Assembly: GCA_016647705.1 (NCBI GenBank)
Contig: CM028335.1
Span: 62,001 to 126,000, forward strand
Source: Eucommia ulmoides
Lineage: Eukaryota; Streptophyta; Magnoliopsida; Garryales; Eucommiaceae
Length of the DNA stretch: 64,000 nucleotides
Reading direction: 5' to 3'
Shown here: positions 13,701 through 25,700 of the stretch, piece by piece
Layout of the letters: every line of letters begins with the position of its first letter
Numbering within the stretch: the first letter of the stretch is position 1
Notes under the pieces: model-generated
Database searches by the model: none
What the model saw: only the letters and a program-made list of their open reading frames with translations
Told to the model about the DNA's origin: nothing
Translations under genes and position numbers: made by a program

Positions 13701-16700
13701 TTTAAGGAAATCTTGACAGAGCAAGGAATATTTAATTGATCACCTAAATCATAAATCTATCAGGAGACTGAGCCTTATCGATAGAAGGTAGAAGAAAAGG
13801 AGGGGGATATAAACCTAAACTCCTTGGGATCAAACGAATAATGAAGAACATAAAAAACAAAGGATGGAAGTATAAGAATCACTAATCTCTAACATAGACA
13901 ATGACGGCCAATTCCATCATTAGAATGCCTTTGAGCCTTTTGGGAGTAAGTCCCCAAACAGTAGCGTAGGTCTTGTTTCCATCAACACATTCTAAGTTTG
14001 TCAAGAAATCTGTTTCGGTGTTGCTTTCTCTTTACATATGTGCTGAAATGAGAATCAGGCTCAGTGAAGACTACTCATTCTTCTGAGAGTACTCTTTGCC
14101 TTCCAAGGGTATTTAGTCCCTGAAGAAATCAACTTCCGAACAATCTTAGGCCCACTTGACTTGAATACATTGATATCCCATTTGAATGCACCATATCATG
14201 CCCATCTCAACAGCCTAAATCTCAGCCATAAAATTAGTACAAAATCCAAAAGAGTGTAAGCAAAAAAGAAATGACCATAATGATCCCCAACAATTCCACC
14301 ACCAACAATGTTCCAAGATTGCCTCTTGAGACTCCATCAATATTAAGCACTACATGATTTGCAGGGAAAGCACCCTAATAGATGTATGCGCATTGTGAAT
14401 CCCCAAAAGCTCATCCCACCAATCGATAACAGAATGAATAGAATGCACAACTCTAAAATCTATAATAAGATGCAAAGCATATAAAGTTCAAATATGATCT
14501 TCTCAGCCAAAACAAACACATTATCCAATAAAAAGGCACATCTAGCGTCACATATGTTCCAAAAATTCCAAATAGGCAGGGGGAAGTAGGAAGGTAACAA
14601 AGCTTCTTATGCAAAGTAGAAAAAGACTAAAAATTCCACCAAGTAACCAATTTGTGCATTATAGCGACATTCTGAATGCTAGTGCCCAATCTCCCCTGAA
14701 TATACCTCCACAGCCCTCCTTGGCAATGTTCACCATGACACCATCAGCAGTTTCAACATGAGGAAAGGATACACAACTGGAACACTTAGAAACAAGAAGG
14801 ATACCTCTATTCCAAACATTCTAATCCGTGGTCAAACAGTTACAATGCAATTACCATAAGAAAGTACCATTTTATGACATTTTTACGCCAAAACCATAAA
14901 AAATAACGATTCTAGTCCTTCTGATTTCCGCTAACATTCAGAACAGATTTAAATAGAGAATGACCCAACAGCAGTAACAGTCCGAATCAATTGATCCCTA
15001 CCTTGAAGAACCATTGTAGCTGAGAATTTTAGCAACAAAATCTCTGGGCACAATAAATTTAGAAGATAGATATCCCAATCTCCATCAATCTGAGTAAAAT
15101 TTAGAGGAACATTTAAGATTAGACCCAAAGGGATATCAATAAGCCATGGCTCCCACCAAAAGGATATTTCACCAAATCCAACCAACCAAGCTCCTTTTTT
15201 ATCCACAATATCATTGACCTCAATCATGGTTTTTCAGGTACTAGAATTCATAAAGGCAGCAACCAAATCAATTAAAGATTGATTCTTCATATCTTTGGCC
15301 TTCATGAAATGAGACCACACTCTCACTTCTAAACTTCCAGTACATCTTACATCTCAAGGCCTTTACCACATCAGGAATGCTTCAAATCCCAAGGCCCCTA
15401 TCTTGTTCAAGACAACAGATGGTTCTGCCAAGCTTTCCAGTGCATTACTTTTTTGGCAGTTGAAATCCCAGAAGAAATCTGCAAAAATCTTTTCAAGCTG
15501 GCTGAGCATAGTTTTAGGAGGATTAATAGCTGTAAGAATATAGAGGGATGCTTGATGCACATGTTTGATGAGAACAATCTTAACCTCAGAAGAAAGCCAT
15601 ATAGACACCCAGCCAGTCATTTGTTCCTGGTTTTCTGCAGCATCGTTGGAAAAATGATGAATCCTCTTCCTACCAGCAAAGAGAGGACAACCAATGCACA
15701 CGATAAGCAAACCAACATGTTTGAATCCATTCATTGCAGCAATAATATTAAGGGTTAATTAATTCAGCATTCTTTTTTTTACTATACTTTTAAATTGTGC
15801 CCCACTAATTTGTATACTTAATTTGGGGTCCATCGCTCAGCCGCCGGAGCACCGCCATCGCTGGACCAGCGTCAACCACCACAAGCTGCTCAGAATGTCA
15901 ATAAAAAGCACATTGTTCAGTGATTTTAGTTACAGTTAACAAAAAACTTCATAACACGCCGACCATCCTGCAGACAACCAGCGCCAAGAATGTCACTAAA
16001 AAGTATGATCATTGTTTGGTGACTTTAGTTACAGTCAACTAGAAACTTCCTAACCCTAATTAAGGATTTTAGTTATACTCAACTAGAATAACATTTTTAG
16101 TTACATCAATAGTCGACTAGAAATGATATATAATACTGAAGAAAACTGCATATTAAGTATTGCAAAATGCAGGATTCAATTGTAAAGGTAATCTTAAAAA
16201 AAGGATTGTTAAACAAATTGCCCTAATATCAGTTCTGCTCTGCCTCATGTTCATAGAGATAAGCAAAAAACTTTTAGCTTTATTGATGAGCTGACCAGAT
16301 ATTCTCCGACACCCCTGAAGAAAATCACAAATTAATTCTTGGCTATGCTTCCTCCAATTAACAAAAAGCACAATAACATCAGCAAGCCCCAAATAAGAGA
16401 CCATAGGACAACCAGAAAGATGTGCAACGGCAAGTGAAAAATTTATGTTTTGTGTACCAAAGGTATATTCATTTGTCATAAGAAACAGCTTTTGAAGTTT
16501 ACAAAGGTGATTTCATGAATCAATAGTAGTAAGAAAATCTTGGGGTGATTTGTGAAAGATTTTGTAAGCCACCACTTTTCCCAGTAAAAAAAGAAAGAGA
16601 GTATTTTCCCTATTTTGTTGGTTAGGGGCTATTTCTGTCCATAAAAGTATTTCTCTCTTCAATAAACTAATACCTTTCTTTGGACAAGTTAATTTAGTTT

Positions 16701-19700
16701 TATTTATGGACTAATGAATAAAAAGCCCTTCTAATTTTTAGATGCAATATCTTAATTAGTCAATTAAAGAGGAGGTCTTAACAAAACTTTGAGAAGGTCT
16801 GAAGTCAAATTTTTGGAGAAAATTCTTACGGTTCATTTGATTGGATGAAATGAAATCAAGGTGGAATAAAATAGGAGAAAGAATAGAATGGATGTATTAA
16901 TGGAATCACTATTCAATTCTCTCGTTTAGTTGTAATTGTATGCTTAAAGAAATGGAATGGAATAATACTCTTTACATATCAATGTAAAAAAAATTCAGAT
17001 CAATTTTTTTTTTGTTCTCAAATTTCTATATTCAGTAAAACAAAAAGATTTTTTGTTCCCAGATTTTTGTTTCAGTTTTGGTAACAGTAACATATTTTTC
17101 CTTCTCAAATTTATATTTTTATTTCAGGAATATGAATTGATTTTTTCACTTTCAAATTTTTAGTTTTGTTTGAAATATAAATTTGTGAACAAGAAAATAT
17201 TTTTTCAGAAAATAAACAGAAATTTGAAAACAAAAAACATGTTTCTAATCCAAAACAAAAAAAAATATATCAGGAACAAAAAAAATCTATTTCTATTCCC
17301 GAACAAAAACAGAATATTAGAAGAAAAAAAAAACCCATTTTCTTTTCTAAAATAAAAATATAAAATTGAGAACAAGATATTTTGTTTCCGTCATTTAATA
17401 AATAATTATTATTATTATTATTATTATTATTATTTTTAATTCAAATTAATATAGGACTAAATTGATAAAATTAACTTATAGGAAATATCAAATTCATTGT
17501 CAAATTGAGAATTATAGGCCAAAATGAAGTGAGGTATTTGATGTATAACCCAAAAAAAAATCCTACCTGCCCCATGAAGTATGGAATCCAACTCCATCTA
17601 TTTTCATTCCAATGGGAGTCGAAGGTGGAATTGCTATTCCATTCCACTCCCATTCTATTCAACCAAACACATTGTTAGAGTCTAAAGGTTTAAAGATTCG
17701 TAAAACTAACATGTACATGCATTGTAATACCCTGAGAGATGATGATATGATAATTGTGATGATACGGTTAATCAATTTAAATACTTAGTTTCTATAATTG
17801 AAAATAACACGAGAAGGACATCAAGCATAGAGTCAAGGCACGATGGTTAAATTGGAAAAATGTAGTTAGAGTAATGCAGTTAGAATAATATATGATCGTA
17901 GGATACCATTGAAATTGAAAAGAACATTTTACAACACTGCAATAAGACCACCGCTTTTATATGGTTTGAAATTGCACACGGTAGACAAGAAACATATTCA
18001 GAAAGTAAGAACATGTGTAGAAGAGATAAAGATGTTATGGTGGATGAGTCTTAAGACAAGAATGATAGGAATAAGGTAATTAGAGAGAAGTTAAGAATAA
18101 TACCCATTGAGAATTAGATGCAATAAGAGTTGCAAGCACCTGCTAGAAAATGATTTAATTCAAGTAAAAGGTATTCGACGATGGAGAAATAGACATAAGA
18201 AAAATGGAAAAAAGTACTATGAATGATTTGATGGTTTTGAACAATACCCTAGAACGACTTTATGGCGCAAGCAAATTCATAGATGACTCTTATTAGGTGA
18301 GGCAAAGACTTTATTATTGTATATCTTAATTAGTCAATTGGATTGTGCATTGTACAGTTTAAGGGCCCAATTGAACATTACTTGTGTATTAGGGGCCTAG
18401 AATGTGTTTGACCAAAACTTGGGGAAGGAACTTTTGGATTTTACAATAAACATCTCCTCTCCAATTATACTTGGGCTCAACATTACGCTAATTGCACTTA
18501 TCCACTTTTACCATGTTGTTTTGATTTTATACGTAATATCCTCAATTTCTCCATTGCCTTTTATTATAGAACCTAAATATCTAAAAAGACCATGATCTCA
18601 CATGATTAGAAATGTGGGCGGTAAGCAAGAAGCTTATCCAAAAATCAAGAGAATGTTAATGTGGACGAGTGACAGTGAAAGAGTTTAATAATTAAGAATG
18701 AACTAACTAGAGAGGCTAGGAATATCACCATTGAGAATAAGATGCGAAAAATCATTTAAGACGGTTTGAACATGTACATAGAAGGCCTAAGGAACACCAT
18801 TAAGGAAGTGTGATTTGATTCAAGAGATTTCGGTGTCTTAACTCAAGCATCCCAGGTTAGTTACCTCTCGAGCTGAGGGTAACCCTAGGCTTAGTAGCCC
18901 GCCAGCATTGACGTATGACATTGTGATCAGAGAGGGTACATATTGGTTGCATTCCTTGTAGTAGTTTGTGTGGTATACCACCGTTTTTGTATCTCTTCAG
19001 CTTTGTATATCAACTTCTTATGTTAATGAAGGTTAATCTCGGGCACAACTACTTATGTATTGGTTACATGTAACCCCAGTTGGTGTTACCTTACGCCTGA
19101 GTTTTGGCCAAAAAGGGAAAAGAAGGAAGCTCCAAATATTTGGTTCAACAATAATTAGGATATTAGAAACAAAAAAAAAAATACATTATACAGATAGAAA
19201 AATGGCTCTTTCACAATAACAGATTGTGTGTAGAAGAGGTTCCAAATCCCAAGCACAGTGAATTAGGAAAACTACTCATCAAATATACACAAGGAATATA
19301 ACAATACATGCATGTACCTTTCCGTTGGAGAATTGCACAATTCTACGAGATGTAGGTAGAAAATGAGAAATCCGTGTTCCACTCCCGGGGCTACGATCTT
19401 CAGATTTCTGGTTGTGACCATGGCTGAATTGTCTTTGCAGCGAAGAGTGGTTGTGTGTGTCACTACTGGACCTCTCTCTCACGCAGAGAAGCATACGACC
19501 TGTAAAACATCATAAAACAATTCACTGGTCCAGGATGGTAAACCCACTGGTTTCTAAATCTTCACCAGCAATGTTTCTATTTTTATCAACAAGAATTCAC
19601 CATTTAGTGTATCTCAACATTCTAAAGCTCAAACAATTATATAAAATGACTAAAAACTTCCTATGAAGGAAATATGACTTTTGATGGTTGGCATGTGTCA

Positions 19701-22700
19701 CATGTAGATCTTCTCTCGCAACAATTCCCACAAAAAAACAACCAAAATATTGATGCCACACAGACATGCATGTCATAGACTCGTCAAGATCACTCCTAAA
19801 AACAGTAACTAAATTAACACCACGAAAGTATTGACGAGGGAGACAATATATACCAACAATGTCGGTACTTGAAACCCCTTCAGTACGCTTGATCTGCTTA
19901 TAGCGGCCAGCCTTCTTAGCAAGAGCATAGGCATCAGTTCCATCAGGAAGAATGCATGGGTCGTCTCCGTGAATAATATAATCTATGTTATATTCATCAA
20001 ACAACTTTTTCATGAAATCTTCAGTTATTGCATAAGGCGCATCAGGAATAACCTCATCCACCCACTTCACGGCACTAACCATTATCAATCTGGAAAAAAA
20101 AAAAAAAAAACTTACTATCTTATCAAGCATCCAATCAAATGTCACTTTTGCAAGACTAACCATGTGCTTCCTCAAACCAATGAATACAAGGAATGACATA
20201 AAGAGCCTAATAAGGAAAGATCAATATTTATTTCAATAGATATTGTGCGGCCCATCACAATGAGAGTCTATATTTGTTTCACAACACGGCACAATAATAT
20301 ATTTTCTGTCTAAGAAGCACTGACACAGATATGGGAAGCATATACGACGTAACACAGATACGGAAAAAAAAAAGAACACAAATATGGCAAATAATAATCA
20401 TATATGTAGAATTATATAAATTAAATTAGTTAAACCTTTATTACAAATAGAATTATATACAAATTTAAATAATAAACAAAAGAACACCACTGGTACCAAA
20501 TGACACACCATCTATCATACCCAAGAATTCAACAATTTCCTATTTCATATAAGAGCGGAAGGACCATGAATTTTTCAAAAAAAAAAAAGAATTTGGGTTG
20601 TCTTGTGTTTATATATCTTTGCACATTACCCTCTTAATTTCTAAACTACTATAATTACCCCCCAACGTGTCCCACGTCTGAGGCAATGTCCACGTGTCCT
20701 CACTTGTCAAGAAGTTCCCAACCAATAAATTAATTACAAAATATTAAGACACGATTAAGGCATGTCCGGTATGTAACAAGGAATGTCCATGCGTATCCAT
20801 GTTAGACAGGTGTCGAGCCCGAATACGTTGGCTACTAGATGTATATGATGCTTCAGAGATTTCTACACGTGAATATAGTAACTATTATCACCAGACGAGA
20901 AATATCTTCCTTTCATAAAATGGCGGATGCAGGAATCCAAAGGTTGGGGGGGATTAGAAGGGAAATATATATCTTTTGGGGGGCATAAACAAAAATCTAG
21001 GAAGGTGGGGTATAAACAATGGCGGATGCAGGAATCCAAATGTGTTAGGGGGGAGCCAAAAAAAAGAGAGAGAGAACAGGGAAATGTATATTTTTTAGGA
21101 GAATAAACATAATTTACACTGTATAAAGGTGGTGTTTTGGAATTTTGGGGAGTGGCTGCCACCACTAGACCCTCGTGTCTGCCACTGCTTTCATTTATAT
21201 TCCTAACCAAAATAACCAAATTCAGTCAACTAACCTAATCTACACCTCCCAATAGTTTTTCTTTCCACCTTGTCAGGTAATTCTAAAAGCTTTTAAAATA
21301 TTATACTCAAGGGAATAGCTCTGAGTACTAAATATGAGTGCTCAAAAACACAAAAGTGCAAAATAGATACACGGGGGATCCAAAATACAGATCCCCCCCC
21401 CCTTCCTTGTTTTTGCCACTTCTTTAATATATATTCCTATCCAAACTAATCTAATTCAGTAGACTAACCCAATTTACACCTCCAAATAGTTTTTTTTCTT
21501 TCCACCACAGAAGGTAATTCTAAAAGCTTTTAAAATATTATACTCAAGGGACTAGCTCTGAGTAATAAGCATGGGTGCTTAAAAACACAAAAGTACCCCA
21601 TAGACACGTTGGGGATCCAAAATACAGATCCCCAAAATAAATTCATGGACAAATCCCCGCAAACTTCGCACATTTAAATTTAGAAAAATTTTAATCCAAA
21701 GGCACCATGTCACATTCGTACTCGTGCCTGTTCAGGATAAAAGCTACTCTAGCACCTCCGAGGTTGTGGGATCGAGCTCATGGGAGGGATTCCTAGGATT
21801 TGATGAAATCTACAAAATCTATACAGGTGTACCATTCTACGAAGAAAAATTTGTGTTATTTCCTCATTTGCGTTTCATTTATCACTTCATATTTAAGTAG
21901 GAACTAATGGCAAGCACCCCTGTCCGAAAAAAACTCATAAGATATTTGCGTTGGTTGTCCAAAAAATATCATAGCGATATACTATTTGGCTCAAACAAAG
22001 CGTGCAATCAAAAAAGAGAATAATGAAATACTGACTTCCAAAAAAACAAGAAATGACAAGAAAAATAAATAAATTGTTGTGGGGAATTCCAGTATGAGTG
22101 CCTTCCAGTGAGCTCCATTCATCAATGACGCAAAAAGAAGAGTTTTCATTCTGCCATAACTCCTCCGATGGTCAAGACATTGATTAAGACAAAGATAAAG
22201 ATAGAAATACACACGCGACATTTAATAGTGGAGAATATATTATTTATAGGAGAGCTTTGTCCTTATCCTGAGTCAAATCACCCCCCACTCCCCCAATAAA
22301 GTATGGCAATGGCGTGACAGTTTAAGGTCCTCATAAATGCACCTCTTCCGGCAGTTGCTTCCAGCAACTACATGGTACAATTGATAATGAAGAGATTGCG
22401 TGACAGTTTAAGGTCCTCATAAATGCACCTCTTCCAGCAACTACATGGTACAACTGATAATGAAGAGATTGAGCCCAGTAGTATGTGTAGAGGCTAACAG
22501 CTGAAAGGCAAGCTCGATTGGTCAAACCCATAAGGAGAGGGAGCCCTAGTGGAAAGAAGGGGTTGTACCACTGAGTATGCCACGACTGTAGTAATGAGTT
22601 AAGCTTAGAAGGCTAGATGGACTCAACCTACTAAGCGCTTTGCCCTGAATCGGTAAACCTTATTTCTCAAGGTCAAGTCTAGTTCACCTAAAAAACAGAA

Positions 22701-25700
22701 TGAGCTAATGTACACCGGGAGGTTGCAAAGGTCAAGTCTAGTTCACTAGGGTTGATCTGCTCAGCATTTAAGCGAGGTATCATCCTGTTGGAATAGACTC
22801 CGCAGCCACACACACACACACCCCTCGGGACAAGGGAAAAAACATTGTAGCTGGCAAGGAAAAAGTCCATATGAGTTCGATGCATCTCCTCACCCAACAG
22901 AGCACCTAATTAGATTTCTTCGTTCTCAATGGTAGGGTACAATAAGACTGTGATGAGATCTTTGTATGGCGCAAGCCCAGGGTCGTCTTTGTAGTCCTCC
23001 TCAATTGAAGCAAAGCTAGCTTCAGCACTGCAGTTGTCAAAGCCAAACTTTCTTGGAACACCTCCCCCTCAATCAAGAACTTCATTAATAGGTGGTAGAT
23101 TGAAGCAAACCTTTCCAAATGTTTGGAGAGAGTAAACCCACTATCCAACTGACAACCAGGACTTCATCCAACAGGTCACATTGCTGGCTTCAATTGCTCC
23201 CATGACCAGGAGAGAGATCCATAAGTTGGTTGCATGGTCTCCATACCAAAACCAACCAAGAGAGTACACTTGGACGGACTTCCCGTTCTCTTGAGTGTCT
23301 CAAAGGCAGATATAAAGAAAATTTCTAACGAAGTCCAAATGTCTGATGCAACTGTCATAAGGGACATACAATCATCGCAGGTCATTCTCTCGAGATCACT
23401 TGGTGTTTCTCTACACATATGGTGATGCATGCAGGCCTCTTCGGATTTTGCTTGTCCATCCTAGTGTGGACCCAAATAGATTACCTCGTTTCTCGCCAGA
23501 GTAGCAATGCCACAATGAATATATTGCACAAATCAAAAATATTGTTGACAGTATCTCTAGGGTTAAAGCTACAGCCCTTGATGATGGAGACCTGATATCT
23601 TACACCTTGAATGGGCTACCTAAGGAATATGAATCCATTAAACTTTACATCTGAACCAAGAAGAAACTATTTACGATTGAAGAACACATGAATGCCATGC
23701 TCATCTCGGAAGAAGACCATGTGCAGCCTGAGATTGTGTCCAATTCAATTAAACAACACTTCACTGCATATCAAGCTTACAACACTCATATAGGTGGTTC
23801 TGATTCAAGAGGGAGGGGTGGACGAAATAATAGAGAAAGAGGAGGCAGAAACAGTAAAGACCTGGTTACAACATTGCAAGTATAGACAACAGCAGCAAAA
23901 AGGTTCAAGGGGTGCCTAAGGATCAAACATTTACTACCAAATATGTGGCAAGCCTAACCATAATGCCCGGGATTATTGGTGCAGGCAGGCCTGATGACAG
24001 CTACTAGAGTTCAAAAAGTCAGACCCAAGCTCACATTGCCACTGCTAACAACTCAGGCAATGATGGTTGGTTTATGTATTCAAGGGCAAACAATCACTTG
24101 ACAAATGACATCGCTCAACTATTGGCTCATCCCTATGAAGGTATTGATCAGGTCATGGTTAGAAACAGAAAAACTTAAGCAATCCAAAAAATCTAGAAAT
24201 GGTAACATTTTAACCCCTAAACATAAATGATTCTCCATAATGTTCATCGTGTTCCTTACATATCCTCTAATCTAGTGTTAGTTCATAAATTCACACATGA
24301 CAATGATTGCACTATTTTGTTTTCCTCTAAGGGGTTCAAATTACTGGACAACTCAACCAAGAAGGTATTGTTTCAGGGCCCTTCTAATCAAGGCCTCTAC
24401 CCCATTCAGTCCAACCATCTTGTTTCCATGAACAAAGACGCATTATCATGTTCATCCTCCAACATAACTCCACCTCTCTAGCACCTAAGGCTAGAACATC
24501 CATCCACTGAAGTCTACGATTTCCAAGGAACATCTTCAAAATTTTCTTTTTTTCTCAAAGTTTTGTGTGTGCACCTTATGCTACAGCCAAGAGCCACAAA
24601 GTTGTTATTTCTTTTGAACTAGTACATTCAAATGTATGGAGACCTACCCCACTCATTTCTTTTAAGGCATTCAAATGGTATATCTTATTTGTGGATGATT
24701 TCACTAGATTTTCTTGGTTCTATCCTCCAAGGTTAAAATCTGAAGCTTACAAAAGTTATTGTCACTTCACTGCCTTGATAAAAATCAATTCAAAGGAGTT
24801 GCACAAAAATTCTGAATTGATACTAGAGGAAAGTACTTAAATCATCAATTTGCAAATTTTCTTCACACGGAACTGTTTATTAAACCACATACCCTTACAC
24901 ACCAGAAGAAAATGGCTTAGTGGAGAGGAAATGTAGACATTTGATTGAGACTACGGTTGCACTCCAACAAGCTCATCTCTCACCTAAATACTGGTTAGAT
25001 GCCCAGTCCACCTCAAATTATTTGATCAATAGACTCCTTAAAAAATTGCTCCAATATAAATCCCCGTATCAAAGTCTTTATGGTCAGTACTCATCTTAAG
25101 GCTTTTTTGTTGCTTATGTTTTCCCTGCCATCCCAGGATTTGGCTCTATCAAAAACACAAGCTACAACCTAAGTCCATACCTGGTCTCTTCCTTGGATAC
25201 TGCTCTACAACTAAGGATATAGTTGTCTTGATCTTTGAAGTCACGGAATATATGTTTCTAGGCCAATTAAGTTTCATGAACACATCTTTCCTTTAATGGA
25301 CTCTCCTATTCATCATCTCTCACCTCAACCTTCAGATCAAGTGTCCTTCCTATCTACATTTCTATCTCATGAGTCAACAAAATCCAATCCCTCAACATAC
25401 ATGCTTCCACCTACTGTCTCACCTTCCTTTGAATCCTCAATCCCTACACCAACCTCTTCCCCACCAATGCATGACCCTATTACAATCTCATTATCACTAT
25501 CTCCATCATCAATATCCTCATCTCCAGTCATTCCCTCACTAACACCAGAGCAGTCATTTCATTCCCTACACACCATCTCAATCCAAACCCCACCAAATCT
25601 CCCTTACAAACTCTCTCTATTCATCCTATGATTACCAGGTCCAGAGTTATCATTGTCATACCCAATCCCAAATATACCAACAATGTCATATACATCGACT

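Noticed and set aside
15453..15758. 101-aa plus-strand frame
   Set aside because: Antisense of the LINE reverse transcriptase thumb region, which is recognisable on the minus strand.
19597..20199. A single 200-aa minus-strand open frame
   Set aside because: Only 20089-19854 is PECT1 exon 2. The frame continues through clear GT (19,853) and AG (20,090) splice signals into intron on both sides.
22906..23430. Minus-strand frames (84 and 80 aa) just upstream of the copia gag
   Set aside because: No domain recognised; they lie where copia 5' sequence would be expected and have no splice or start context. Kept as unexplained intron sequence.
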